A stretch of 64,000 nucleotides of DNA from Methylomonas sp. 11b (GCF_000515215.1 NZ_KI911557.1:2785741-2849740); one strand, 5' to 3'; shown: positions 8,675 through 18,324, counted from the first letter of the stretch. Numbers and translations are program-made. Notes: generated from the sequence alone by a model not told the origin.

Positions 8675-10375
8675 TTAAGCGTCCTGCTTACTAGGATTGT
8701 TAGTCCAGAACGGCAAGGATAGGATAAGCAGGCAAGCAAGCCAGCCAAGGAGTTGTTGGTTATATAGGGTATAGCTCAACGCAACGGGAAGGCCCTCGGA
8801 TAAGCCGGGATGGGCTTGAATGAAATCGCGACCATCCAGAAAGGCTTTGGCTTCTCCCAGTATCAGTGCGATAGCGCCAAAACTAAGTAAATAAGCAAAG
8901 AACCGGTCACGGCGGCTTTGCAACCCCCCGCCAATTAGGCTATCAAACGCCAAAACTCGGCCATTGAATTTGCGCTCACTTAGCCATAAACAAGCAATCA
9001 AACCGATTACCCCAAAAGCCGGAACGGTGAATTGTTCGATCGGAAAGCTCAAATAACGGCCATTCATAGCCAGTCCGTAGGTTTTATAAAGCGCTAGCAA
9101 TATAAAGATTAAATAACCGGCTCTCAAGCTATTGGCCAACTTAATGCAGCCTGATTTATCAATCAAAATATCGCTACCACGCTCAAGCAGTAGCGCGCCG
9201 AGAATTGTATTCGCGATTACCAGCGCTACGGTATAAAGCCTTTGCCAGGTGCTATAACTGGTGTACCAAAGAAAGTCGGCCAATGTCACCACGCAAACAC
9301 TAAAGACTTGCGCCAGAGTGAAAAACGCTAACATGCGGATCAGCGAGACCTGCTCCAGCTTTTTGGCATACTTCACGATTGCCAGCAACCAGATCAGCGA
9401 GGCGACGGCAAAGCGGATCGGCCAATTGGGCGTTTCGTTGACCGGACCGGTCAACGGGAATACCGGTTCGCGGTCCGCCGAGAACAAGCCCCAGTTGGCG
9501 CCGACTACACCTTCCAACTCGCTTTTCCAGGGTTGGTTAAACGCTTCGACGATGTTGTAATCAAAACCATGGCGATTGGCGACCTGAATCATGCCGCGAA
9601 TAAATTTGGCTTCGTTGACTACGCCGGGAATGGCCATGCCGCGCTGCCTGCCGGCACTGGGCCAGCCGGACTCGCCTATCAATATAGGTTTGCCGGGGGC
9701 GATGCCGCGGGCTTCGTCTTCCACCTGTTTGACAATTTTTTCCAGATGCTGCGAAGCGTTTTCCACTGAAATCGGCTCGTCTTCCCAGTACGGCAGAATG
9801 TGGATAGTGATGAAATCCACTTCATTGATCAGTTTGGGGTATTTCATATACATCGACCAAACGTCGGCGTAAGACACGGGTTGCTTGACCGCTTTCTTCA
9901 CTTCGCGGATATAACCGATCAGTCGGTCGACATCCATATCACCACGCAACAGCACTTCGTTGCCGACGATCACTCGTTTCACGACGTCGGGGTTTTCATT
10001 GGCCGATTTGATCAACGCATTGACTTCATTACTGTTGTCTTTGTAACCGTAACCAAGCCAGGCGCCCTGGATCATTTTCAATCCGTGTTTGCGGGCTAAC
10101 CCCGGGGTGGGTTGCTGGCCGCCAAGGCTGGAGTAAGTGCGGATGCTTTCGGTTTTGTCGGCCAGCAGGCGCAAGTCTTCATCGATATGCTCCGGCAACG
10201 GGAATTTTTCCTCCAGCGGACTAAAGCCCTCCCGGAACGGCGCGAAGGACAGGCTCATCAACTTGCCGGAGGGTACGTCAGTACCAGCGTCTTGCGGCTG
10301 ATTGTTCAACCAGGCGAAACTGCCGTGAACTAAAAAAATGAAAATCAAACAAAGCAATACTCTGATGCTGGGCAT
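8675..10375 (-). CDS. GH17-like beta-glucan glycosidase/transglycosidase with C-terminal membrane domain
   Basis: The exported N-terminal half (after a signal anchor) is a GH17 domain of the bacterial beta-1,3-glucan type. It contains IRTYSSLGG, the acid/base Glu in VIVGNEVL, and the nucleophile Glu in ILIGESGWPS. From about residue 315 onward there are multiple hydrophobic segments (roughly seven), so the C-terminus is a polytopic membrane domain. This resembles the GH17 modules associated with NdvB-like cyclic beta-glucan synthesis, which remodel glucan chains at the membrane. The glycosyltransferase part of NdvB is absent. The ATG at 10375 (566 residues) precedes a plausible signal segment; a TTG at 10423 would add 16 residues. 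No partner gene is adjacent. Confidence 0.8.
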   Translation of the reverse strand: MPSIRVLLCLIFIFLVHGSFAWLNNQPQDAGTDVPSGKLMSLSFAPFREGFSPLEEKFPLPEHIDEDLRLLADKTESIRTYSSLGGQQPTPGLARKHGLKMIQGAWLGYGYKDNSNEVNALIKSANENPDVVKRVIVGNEVLLRGDMDVDRLIGYIREVKKAVKQPVSYADVWSMYMKYPKLINEVDFITIHILPYWEDEPISVENASQHLEKIVKQVEDEARGIAPGKPILIGESGWPSAGRQRGMAIPGVVNEAKFIRGMIQVANRHGFDYNIVEAFNQPWKSELEGVVGANWGLFSADREPVFPLTGPVNETPNWPIRFAVASLIWLLAIVKYAKKLEQVSLIRMLAFFTLAQVFSVCVVTLADFLWYTSYSTWQRLYTVALVIANTILGALLLERGSDILIDKSGCIKLANSLRAGYLIFILLALYKTYGLAMNGRYLSFPIEQFTVPAFGVIGLIACLWLSERKFNGRVLAFDSLIGGGLQSRRDRFFAYLLSFGAIALILGEAKAFLDGRDFIQAHPGLSEGLPVALSYTLYNQQLLGWLACLLILSLPFWTNNPSKQDA

Positions 10376-10630
10376 AATCTGGCTGAGTGGTCTGTTGCAA
10401 AAATGTCGCGGATTGACTGGCAATAATCGCTCGTCATGGAATTATAAGGCATTAGCCGCCTTCCCGAATTACATCGTTTGGTAGCTGTGTAATAACGGTC
10501 AGGATTGTCGCGAGTTTATTAAATAATTACTGTACTTTACCCATGGGTTCTGGTTACAGTATCTGGCTTTTCTGATATTCGGAAACCTTTTTAAGGCTTC
10601 CGTCAATTCGTCTGTTTTATGAGGTTTTGT

Positions 10631-12361
10631 ATGCATAAAAAGGTTATCCCCATTCTGTGTGGCGCCATCCTGCTTCCGGCGTCGCAATGGGCTATGGCAG
10701 CGGTAGACAAACTACCGGCGACCAATAGCGTCAAGATGGGTGCGGCAGAGGAAGTTTGTTCCGAATTTACCGATGCCAAGTGGCGTGATGCGCAAGTGAT
10801 CGACGGAGTCGAAATACAAGAATCACGGATGTGTAACCCCGATAATCCTGCTGAAATCGCTGCTTTTGTTAAAGGCACCAATAACATTTCAATGTCTACC
10901 CTAATGGAGACACAACTCGCCGCTGATGCCATCACGCTCGGCGAAGATATGGACGGCGACGGCGACCCCGACCACTATATTATTAAGCTGGAAATTGCCG
11001 AACTGAACGGCCATTCGCCAGACATGAAAGATCCCACCACCACTTTTGACGTTGCCCCCGGCATCCAACCGACTTTCTGGGTCTACGCGCCGAAAACTCG
11101 CGATATGTCTACCTTGAGCTTGTACGAGCCGGTGGCGAACCCTTTATTGCGCGCGCCATCACCGACGATACGGGTCGAACAAGGCGATATTGTTTGGTTG
11201 GTTCTGGAAAACAGCCATTACTTTCCGCACTCAATCCACTTGCATGGTGTGGATCATCCGTACATGGATCATAGTGGTGAAGGTAACGATGGTGTCGGTC
11301 AAACCGGGCAGATGGATGTTTTGCCCGGCCAAAGCAAAACTTATGTGATCAAGCCGCGCCAACCCGGCACCATGTATTATCACTGCCATGTACAGCCGCA
11401 CACCCATATTCCGATGGGTTTGCAAGGTATGTTTGTGGTCGAGGAAAATCGCCCCAATAACTGGGTACAGGTTTTCAATGTCGGTAATGGACAGGTTCGC
11501 CATCCCTCGGTAGCGGTCAAAGAAAAATATGCGGCCGAGTTCGATCTACACTATCAATCGGTTGATAAGGAATTGCATGAAATGGTGCGATCCGCTAATG
11601 ATCCGCGGATCGTTGCCCGGCGGATGAATCAGGAATATGACATTACTGATGCTACCCCCGATTATTTCATGCTGAATGGTCGCTCATTTCCTTATACCTT
11701 AAGGGAATCGCTGATCCTGATGGAAGAAAACAAAAAGGTCAAATTGCGGGTGTTGAACGGTCATGAAGAAGCATTTGCACTGCACGTGCACGGTCACAAG
11801 CCGATGGTGACCCATTACGACGGCGTCGATAACGGTCCATCCTCTTATATTAAACGCGACGTGCACGGCATGGTGCCGGCCCAGCGTATCGATCTGGAAT
11901 TGAGCGGGGTCGATGACGGTTTGAACAGCTTCGGCCAAGGCGTTTGGATGTTTCACGACCACGTCGAGAAATCCTTCACTACTAACGGTATCGGCGAGGG
12001 CGGCGACATCAGTTTGGTGGTATACAAAGGCTTTTCCGATGAGAAAGGTATCCCAAAAGTCCATGGCATGAGCTTAGCGCCTTACTTCACCAGAGAATTC
12101 TGGCAAGGTAAATATCCGGCCTGGCAGGATTACGATGCCTGGAAAAGCTTAGGCTTGCCGGAAATCAATAATAAAAAGCAAGTGGCTTTTGTGCCGCCAC
12201 CGCCTCCCCCGTTGAATACGGGCGACGCTGCAGCGAAAGCGGAAGCAGCCGGAACTCAGTCGTCATTTCTCGGGCAATTGCTGTATGGCTTGATATTGGG
12301 TGGCTTGAGTTATGTCGGCTTTGCCAATCGCCAGCGGATCATGGCGATGTTTAAAAAGTAG
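10631..12361 (+). CDS. Two-domain multicopper oxidase with C-terminal membrane anchor
   Basis: A periplasmic copper oxidase of 576 residues. After a signal peptide (PASQWAMAA) there are two cupredoxin-like domains. Domain 1 has HSIHLHG (about 199) and HCHVQPHTHIPMG (about 250), the complete His-Cys-His...His...Met pattern of a type 1 site. Domain 2 has HVHGH (about 386) and FHDHVEK (about 441), where Asp replaces the type 1 Cys, so it supplies only type 2/3 ligands. This makes it a type-C two-domain oxidase by ligand layout. A proline-rich linker (PPPPPP) and one C-terminal transmembrane helix (LLYGLILGGLSYVGF) with a basic tail anchor it. GAGG seven bases upstream fixes the start. Substrate unknown. 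Confidence 0.88.
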   Translation: MHKKVIPILCGAILLPASQWAMAAVDKLPATNSVKMGAAEEVCSEFTDAKWRDAQVIDGVEIQESRMCNPDNPAEIAAFVKGTNNISMSTLMETQLAADAITLGEDMDGDGDPDHYIIKLEIAELNGHSPDMKDPTTTFDVAPGIQPTFWVYAPKTRDMSTLSLYEPVANPLLRAPSPTIRVEQGDIVWLVLENSHYFPHSIHLHGVDHPYMDHSGEGNDGVGQTGQMDVLPGQSKTYVIKPRQPGTMYYHCHVQPHTHIPMGLQGMFVVEENRPNNWVQVFNVGNGQVRHPSVAVKEKYAAEFDLHYQSVDKELHEMVRSANDPRIVARRMNQEYDITDATPDYFMLNGRSFPYTLRESLILMEENKKVKLRVLNGHEEAFALHVHGHKPMVTHYDGVDNGPSSYIKRDVHGMVPAQRIDLELSGVDDGLNSFGQGVWMFHDHVEKSFTTNGIGEGGDISLVVYKGFSDEKGIPKVHGMSLAPYFTREFWQGKYPAWQDYDAWKSLGLPEINNKKQVAFVPPPPPPLNTGDAAAKAEAAGTQSSFLGQLLYGLILGGLSYVGFANRQRIMAMFKK

Positions 12362-12387
12362 TCTGTCACTGCTTCGCGTCAAACCAG

Positions 12388-12423
12388 CGCCGCTGCCGAG
12401 CTAAAGCCCGGCAGCGGCGTTTT
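12388..12423 (+). terminator. Intrinsic terminator of the multicopper oxidase gene
   Basis: A perfect 11-bp stem CGCCGCTGCCG/CGGCAGCGGCG with a 10-base loop followed by TTTT, 27 bases after the stop codon. Confidence 0.85.
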
Positions 12424-12821
12424 GCTATCGGCCTACATGAAAGCCGCATGATGTCTTAAGCTGTGACGGTGATACAAAACAAGGCTGTATTGTTATGATC
12501 ATGTCGAATTGTTCACCATCCTGCGCCCTAAAATCCGGCAAAAATTGGCGACCTACTGCCGTTGCTCTCATTTGGCACATCTCCCGCTTCCTGTCATTTG
12601 ACCGAGACAATCAACTTTTTGATATCGGTTTGATCGCGCCTCTTTTCCCCGCGGCAAACAACTCGGCAATCCAGTCAACAATCAGGCAATATGCCGGACA
12701 ATCACAATCGGGATTTGGGTGTTAGAATGCTCAGCCATTGATGTTAAGGGGACATTGTCGGCCATTGGTTGGCGCCATGTTCCGCAAGTAGGCGCTCGGA
12801 TATCTAAGTAAAGAGGAAATT
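12424..12821. other. Non-coding interval before the UPF0182 gene
   Basis: About 400 bases. Short frames on both strands have no family resemblance or ribosome-binding site and are not reported. GAGG in AAGAGGAAATT just before 12822 is the ribosome-binding site of the next gene. No other structure seen. Confidence 0.4.
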
Positions 12822-15458
12822 ATGCGTAACTGGAAACTGTTGCCGGCGATCACTTTAGCAACCCTGGCGGCTGCTATTGTGCTATACGTCGCGTTCTACT
12901 TCGTGTTTCTCGATTTTTTCGTGGATTTATGGTGGTTCCGTTCGCTGGAATTCGAAGCTTACTTTTGGTTGAAATTACTCTACCGATTTATTTTTTCCGG
13001 TGCGGTTACTGCATTTTTCTTTGCTGTTTTCCTGTTCCACTTCTGGATTGCCTCTCGCTACCTGGGCCTGAACCCACCCGATGAAATATTGATGGACGAT
13101 TCCAAGCGTCGGCGTTTTCAACGCTTTGCCGATGTGTTCATGAGCGGTTCGGCCCGAGTCTATACCCCCATTTCATTGCTACTTGCCGTAGTTATTGCTG
13201 TACCGTTCTATTTGCAATGGGAGCAGGCGCTGCTGTTTTTCTTCGGTAGCGCATCGGGTATCGTCGATCCGGTATACGGCAACGATGTCAGCTTCTACAT
13301 GTTTTCCTATCCGATTTACATGCTGATTCAGAAGGAGTTGCTAACCACGGCGGTTATTGTGTTCTTGGCGACCGGTGTGCTGTACTGGATGGAGCATGTG
13401 TTTGTACCCAATCAAAGCAAGGAATTTCCACTGGGAGCGAAGATCCATTTGACGATGCTATTTGCATTTGTAGTGTTATTTGTGATTTGGGGCTTTTTGC
13501 TGGAACGCTTCGCCTTGTTATATTCGGCGGGTAATGAGCCGGTGTTTTTTGGCCCCGGTTTTGTCGAATTGCGTTACAAGTTGCCGATGATTTGGCTTGA
13601 AGTCCTGTTCTTTTTGGCGATTGCCATATCGGTAGTTTTTTACGCCTTGTCGGAGAGACATCGTAGCAAAACCCCGGTAATCGTTGCCTCCTTAGGGTTT
13701 TTGGCAGTTTGGGGCTTGCAAGGCTCCCATACCATACCGGAGTTGATTGAAAAATTTATCGTCAAGCCTAATTTTACCCGCACCGAAGGTGATTCGATTC
13801 GGCATAACATTGATGCCACCATGGCGGCATTCGATTTAAACAATATTAAAACCGTCGATTTTCAGGTCAATCTGGACGCCACCAAAGATATAGAAGCCTG
13901 GTCGACCAAAAAGCATTTCGAAAATATTCCGGTATGGGATCGCGAATTTCTGATCGACAGCTATATGCAGCTACAAGGAATTCGGCCTTATTATGGCTTT
14001 CCGACTGTCGATGAAGACCGATATTTCATTAACGGACATCATCAACAGGTCAATTTGGCGGCCCGTGAAGTCAACATCGACAAACTACCCAAAGAGGCGC
14101 AAAACTGGGAAAACACCCATTTGCGCTACACCCATGGGTACGGCGCGGTCATATCGCCGGCTGCTCAGGATGCCGGCATTCCTATCGTTTGGTACTTGCG
14201 CGATTTGAACATGACCTCGGATGTCGGATTTTCCGTGAAATATCCCGACATTTATTACGGCTTGGAGAAATATCGCTACGCGATCGTGCCAAACAATTTG
14301 GCTGTCACCGACATTTCCAGCACCGCGCCAGGGGAATCGCTGGATTATCAGGGTATCTCCGGCATACCGATTCCGTCGCTGTTCAGAAAAATGTTGTTCG
14401 CGTTTTATCTGAAAGACGAAAAAATCTTTTTCTCGCCAAACATATCCGCGCAAAGCAAGTTACTGCTGCGTCGTAATATCGACGAGCGAATTACCGCGCT
14501 AACGCCGTTTTTACATCTGGATAAAGATCCGTATTTAGTCGTTAACAAAGAACGCTTCTACTGGATACAGGACGCCTATACCTTATCCAATTATTACCCG
14601 GTCTCCAAACCGGCAGCCGACGATTATCTGGACGGCCAGCACAAGTTCAATTACATCCGTAACTCGGTAAAAATTGTGGTCGATGCCTATGACGGCAGCG
14701 TCGATTACTATATTTCCGACCCAAAGGATCCGATCATCAACGCTTATAACCGCGCGTATCCGGGCGTTTTCAAAAATTTGCGGGAAATGCCCGACGAGCT
14801 AATGCAGCACCTGCGTTATCCGCGCGACTTGTACTATATGCAGATGAAAATTTACGCTAAATATCATCAAAACAGCCCGGAGTTGTTTTATGAGCAGGCG
14901 GAAACCTGGCAATTCGCCTCCGTGGATGGTCAGCCGGTATTGCCCTATTTCATTACGATGGACTTTGATCGTTGCAACGATTTGGAGGAGTTTGTGATGA
15001 TTAATCCGATGACCCCGATCCATAGGGACAATTTAAGCATGGTTGGGATTGCCGGCACAGTTGACGAAAAAAGTTGCGACCACAGTTACAAGCCGGGTAT
15101 CACTATTTTCAAATTTCCTAAGGCTGTGCAGGTTAACGGACCATCTCAGGTCAATGCGCTGATCGATCAAAATCCGGAAATTGCCTCGCAGTTTACCTTA
15201 TGGAATCAACAAGGCTCGGAAGTTAAAAAAGGCCGGATGGTGATATTGACTATGGGTAATTCGATTTTATATGTGCAGCCTATTTATATGCTGGCGACTA
15301 AAACCAAGATGCCTGAGCTGGCGCGGGTAATTGTGTCGGTAGGCAATCAAGTGGTGATGGACAAAACCTTGCAGGCGGCCTTCAGTCGGTTGAAGGACTT
15401 GTTTATTAAGGGCGCAGCCGGATCTGTTTCAGGGATTTCGGCAGCCGAAGGCAAATAG
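12822..15458 (+). CDS. UPF0182 family integral membrane protein
   Basis: An 878-residue protein with about seven hydrophobic segments in its first 320 residues, followed by a large hydrophilic C-terminal part. The segment FVDLWWFRSLEFEAYFW near the start, the YMFSYPIY region and the later SPDIYYGL-like (here YPDIYYGLEKY), YPRDLYYMQ and YEQAETWQ segments are characteristic of UPF0182 proteins, which are conserved in bacteria but functionally uncharacterised. GAGG precedes the ATG. Length is within the family range (about 900). It is a single-gene unit; an anti-sigma-factor-type gene follows on the opposite strand. Confidence 0.88.
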   Translation: MRNWKLLPAITLATLAAAIVLYVAFYFVFLDFFVDLWWFRSLEFEAYFWLKLLYRFIFSGAVTAFFFAVFLFHFWIASRYLGLNPPDEILMDDSKRRRFQRFADVFMSGSARVYTPISLLLAVVIAVPFYLQWEQALLFFFGSASGIVDPVYGNDVSFYMFSYPIYMLIQKELLTTAVIVFLATGVLYWMEHVFVPNQSKEFPLGAKIHLTMLFAFVVLFVIWGFLLERFALLYSAGNEPVFFGPGFVELRYKLPMIWLEVLFFLAIAISVVFYALSERHRSKTPVIVASLGFLAVWGLQGSHTIPELIEKFIVKPNFTRTEGDSIRHNIDATMAAFDLNNIKTVDFQVNLDATKDIEAWSTKKHFENIPVWDREFLIDSYMQLQGIRPYYGFPTVDEDRYFINGHHQQVNLAAREVNIDKLPKEAQNWENTHLRYTHGYGAVISPAAQDAGIPIVWYLRDLNMTSDVGFSVKYPDIYYGLEKYRYAIVPNNLAVTDISSTAPGESLDYQGISGIPIPSLFRKMLFAFYLKDEKIFFSPNISAQSKLLLRRNIDERITALTPFLHLDKDPYLVVNKERFYWIQDAYTLSNYYPVSKPAADDYLDGQHKFNYIRNSVKIVVDAYDGSVDYYISDPKDPIINAYNRAYPGVFKNLREMPDELMQHLRYPRDLYYMQMKIYAKYHQNSPELFYEQAETWQFASVDGQPVLPYFITMDFDRCNDLEEFVMINPMTPIHRDNLSMVGIAGTVDEKSCDHSYKPGITIFKFPKAVQVNGPSQVNALIDQNPEIASQFTLWNQQGSEVKKGRMVILTMGNSILYVQPIYMLATKTKMPELARVIVSVGNQVVMDKTLQAAFSRLKDLFIKGAAGSVSGISAAEGK

Positions 15459-15495
15459 GCGATTCAGCTGCCTTCTCAGGGGCAATATCAGCCAA

Positions 15496-15942
15496 TCAAT
15501 GCAGCAGCATGGAGCAAAGCCGGTCTTCCAACTCCATTCGTTCAGCCAGCCGTTCGCCAAGCATGGATAAATCCTGCGCCAGATTCTCGGTATTAAATTT
15601 ACGCCTGCCGTCATCGTAAGTGTCGCTGAAAGTGACAGCCGACGAGGTAGTGCTGGAGAATGCCGGATATATCTGTTCAGCGTGAGACAGCGCTGAAGTT
15701 TGATGCTGCTTTTCGGCTATTAGATGTTCGTAGATGCTGAAGTGACCAAACGATATGTAATCTATCAGCAATTGCGAAAACTCGGACAGCATCGGCCTAA
15801 TCGCGTTCTCGCTGGAGAATGGTTTCATTTCGGCAAGTTGGCAATACAAAGCCCATACGGCGGAGCGTTCTTCCTGCAATGCTGTCACCAGATGCAAGTT
15901 ATTTGAACTGGTGTTGTTAGCTACGGAATTCATTTCAGTCAC
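15496..15942 (-). CDS. rsd: Rsd/AlgQ family regulator of sigma-70
   Basis: Rsd/AlgQ binds the housekeeping sigma factor and favours alternative sigma factors in stationary phase. The 148-residue all-helical protein has the family segments: ERSAVWALYCQLA, FSQLLIDYISFGHFSIYEHL and the C-terminal LGERLAERMELEDRL. A GTG start at 15942 is chosen because GGGAG lies seven bases upstream; the internal ATG at 15933 would be too far from it. The family match rests on motif order and length. Confidence 0.85.
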   Translation of the reverse strand: MTEMNSVANNTSSNNLHLVTALQEERSAVWALYCQLAEMKPFSSENAIRPMLSEFSQLLIDYISFGHFSIYEHLIAEKQHQTSALSHAEQIYPAFSSTTSSAVTFSDTYDDGRRKFNTENLAQDLSMLGERLAERMELEDRLCSMLLH

Positions 15943-16042
15943 GGCACGTCTCCCTTTGAAAATTGACGAACCTTAAATTTATGTGAATTATCATGAATAT
16001 TCAACAATTGATTAAAATATAAGGGAATTTTTCTTAAAAACT

Positions 16043-16864
16043 GTGATTGACTTTGCACCATCAACTTTTATCTTTGTCGCATTGCCCTGTGAGGCCAAGC
16101 CGTTAATCCAGGCTTGGCGGTTAAAAAAACTGCCGCAAAAACGACCCTTCGCAATATACCGTAACGCTGACATTGCTGTGGTGATTAGCGGTGTGGGCAA
16201 AATTGCGATGGCTGGCGCGGTGGCTTATACGCTGGCGCAGTTTCCCGAAGTTACCCAACCTATTCTGCTCAATTTCGGTATCGCCGGGCATCGCCACCAG
16301 GCGCTAGGCAGTTGTTTTTTGGCCGATAAAATCACCGACGCTGAAACCCAACGGCGTTTTTATCCGCAATTGGCTTTCGAGGCTCCTTGCCAGACTCTAC
16401 CGCTAATTACCTTGTCCAGAGCCGATGCCGAGTATAGCGACGACAATCTGCGCGATATGGAGGCTGCGGCGTTTTACGAAATAGCCGTTAAATTCAGCTC
16501 CAGCGAATTGATTCACTGTTTAAAAGTGGTATCGGATAATGCCGAATCGGCACTGGAGAATATCAATGAAGAATCGGTGACTGCGTGGGTGCAGGCGCGT
16601 TTAGCTAGCGTGGAAGCTATGATCTCTGCGCTGACTAAGCTCAGGGGAGCGTTGCCGGCAACGGGAACCGAGTTATACAAACAGGTGCTTCGTCAGTTTC
16701 ATTTCACCGCGACTAATGCGGCCAAATTAAATACGTTGCTGAATCGCTGGCAAGTATTAAGTGCTGGTGCGGTGTTTGATTCAGGTGAGGCGAACGCTGG
16801 AAGCGCTGCAGAGCTGTTGGTTTGGCTGGAAAGCCAGATAGAGAAAAAACTGTTTTATTTGTAG
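16043..16864 (+). CDS. Nucleoside phosphorylase-superfamily protein (MTA/SAH nucleosidase-like)
   Basis: The N-terminal two-thirds follow the PNP/UDP phosphorylase fold: FVALPCEAKPL at the start, VVISGVGK, LLNFGIAGH (the GIAG nucleotide pocket), and RDMEAAAFYEIA carrying the MExA motif used by MTA/SAH nucleosidases for the ribose. The family normally ends near 230 residues; here about 60 extra helical residues follow. GTG at 16043 is the only plausible start and has a poor ribosome-binding site. In some proteobacteria such proteins neighbour spore-photoproduct-lyase-like genes, but none is seen here. Substrate undetermined. Confidence 0.7.
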   Translation: MIDFAPSTFIFVALPCEAKPLIQAWRLKKLPQKRPFAIYRNADIAVVISGVGKIAMAGAVAYTLAQFPEVTQPILLNFGIAGHRHQALGSCFLADKITDAETQRRFYPQLAFEAPCQTLPLITLSRADAEYSDDNLRDMEAAAFYEIAVKFSSSELIHCLKVVSDNAESALENINEESVTAWVQARLASVEAMISALTKLRGALPATGTELYKQVLRQFHFTATNAAKLNTLLNRWQVLSAGAVFDSGEANAGSAAELLVWLESQIEKKLFYL

Positions 16865-16901
16865 ATTTGCCTGATCAGGCGACGAGAGCTTGGCGGAGGT
16901 G

Positions 16902-16934
16902 AAAAAACAGGGTGTCCTGAAGCAAGACACCCTG
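16902..16934 (-). terminator. Intrinsic terminator of the small helical exported protein gene
   Basis: On the minus strand a 9-bp perfect stem CAGGGTGTC/GACACCCTG with a 9-base loop is followed by TTTTTT, 12 bases after the stop at 16946. Confidence 0.88.
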
Positions 16935-16945
16935 CGCGTAATGAG

Positions 16946-17326
16946 TTACAGCAATTTTTTCAAAGCTTCTGTGCCTGCTTTCGCTTTAGCCAAATGTTCT
17001 TTGGATTCTTGCAAATTAGCAGCTTTAGCAGAAGAGATGGCTGCTTTCAGGTGTTGTCTAACTTTAGAGTTATCTCTGGCAACTTTATCGTTGGCATTGA
17101 TTTCTTCGGAAATATCAGCCGCTTTTTTGATCAGACCTGCAACTTCAGCGTCTTCAGCGCCATTGTTAATCGCAGTCTCGGCAGTAGCAATACGCTCCAG
17201 AACCATATTGATTGCATCGATAGGTTTGTAGCTAGTTCTGCCTGCTTCGGCAACCGCAGCGGTAGAGAAAGAACCCATGGCAGCAGCTAAAGAGAACGCG
17301 ATAACAGCACTTTTTAAAATTTTCAT
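16946..17326 (-). CDS. Small exported alpha-helical protein of unknown function
   Basis: A 126-residue protein with a clear signal peptide (MKILKSAVIAFSLAAAMG... AVAEA). The mature part is about 100 residues, predicted entirely helical, with two helical-hairpin-like segments rich in Ala, Lys and Glu (IKKAADISEEINAND; HLKAAISSAKAANLQESKEHL). It resembles SmbP-type helical bundles in size and composition but has only two His, so metal binding is not supported. GAGG eight bases before the ATG at 17326 and its own terminator make it a monocistronic, probably well-expressed gene. Confidence 0.7.
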   Translation of the reverse strand: MKILKSAVIAFSLAAAMGSFSTAAVAEAGRTSYKPIDAINMVLERIATAETAINNGAEDAEVAGLIKKAADISEEINANDKVARDNSKVRQHLKAAISSAKAANLQESKEHLAKAKAGTEALKKLL

Positions 17327-17490
17327 GTATTGAACCTCACAGTTATTTTTATAAGAACATATAGCTGCTAACCCAACCGCTTTAACCACTACATGTTGGG
17401 CCGGGATGATAGCACAGTTCATTCTGTTTGCTAGTCTGTTTATAGCGGTTTTTATGGTTTTTTCGGCGGTGGAAAAATGCCGCTGCGGCC

Positions 17491-18324
17491 TTATTCGACG
17501 CTGACTAGCAGCTTATCCAGCCATGCGCTGGGCAGCAGCCGTTTCAACCAAGCAAACAAATGTGTGGGCACTGTCACCCGGTAGCGAATTTTCGGCCGAT
17601 TCGACTCCAAGGCATGCGCCACTTTTTCCGCGACTGCGGTGGCCGGTAACGTAAACGGTGCGGCCGGGCCGGGCTTTTGCAGCCGGGCTTCCATGGCTTT
17701 GTAGGTGTCTTTATGAAAACTATGCTCGGCATCGATATGTTTTTGATACAAAGCAAAGGCATTTTCCCGGAAACGGCTTGCTATCGGTCCCGGTTCGATC
17801 AACACGATATGAATGCCGGTGCCGCGCAATTCCAAGCGCAAGGTATCCGCCAAGCCTTCCAACGCGAATTTGCTGGCGTTATACGCGCCGCGAAACTTCA
17901 TCGCCACGAACCCTAGTACCGAGCTGTTATAGATCACCCGGCCATGGCCCTGTTTGCGCATCAGCGGTAATAGCAGGTTGGTTAATTCGTGGGTGCCGAA
18001 CAGATTGGTTTCGAATTGATGCCGCAGCACATCCCGACTCAAATCTTCCACGGCACCCGGCTGACCAAAGGCGCCGTTGTTGAACAGCGCATCGATCTTG
18101 CCGTCGGTCAGTGCGATTAGCTCACTCACTGCTTGGCAAATGCTACAAGAATCCGCCAAATCAAGTTGCAGACATTCGAAGCCTTCACCACGCAAACGCT
18201 CTACATCCTCGGGCTTACGCGCGGAGCAAATCACCCGGTGGCCGCGCTGTTTCAAAAACAGAGCGGTGTGATAACCGATGCCGGAAGAGCAGCCGGTGAT
18301 AAACAGCGTTTTGCCGACAATCAT
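17491..18324 (-). CDS. Short-chain dehydrogenase/reductase (classical SDR)
   Basis: A 277-residue NAD(P)-dependent oxidoreductase. Visible motifs: cofactor loop TGCSSGIG near the N-terminus, Asp in LDLAD, NNGAFG (the NNAG equivalent), catalytic Ser in YNSSVLG, and YNASK with catalytic Tyr and Lys, then the IEPGPIASRF region. Layout is like the 17-beta-hydroxysteroid dehydrogenase-type SDRs; an Arg soon after the GxxxGxG strand (SARKPEDV) suggests NADPH preference. Its ATG overlaps the stop of the upstream DUF4124 gene by four bases, so the two are coupled. Substrate unknown. Confidence 0.85.
   Translation of the reverse strand: MIVGKTLFITGCSSGIGYHTALFLKQRGHRVICSARKPEDVERLRGEGFECLQLDLADSCSICQAVSELIALTDGKIDALFNNGAFGQPGAVEDLSRDVLRHQFETNLFGTHELTNLLLPLMRKQGHGRVIYNSSVLGFVAMKFRGAYNASKFALEGLADTLRLELRGTGIHIVLIEPGPIASRFRENAFALYQKHIDAEHSFHKDTYKAMEARLQKPGPAAPFTLPATAVAEKVAHALESNRPKIRYRVTVPTHLFAWLKRLLPSAWLDKLLVSVE

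Noticed and set aside
12425..12725. Two overlapping small frames (61 and 76 codons) before UPF0182
   Set aside because: No ribosome-binding site, no motif, and they occupy opposite strands of the same non-coding interval.
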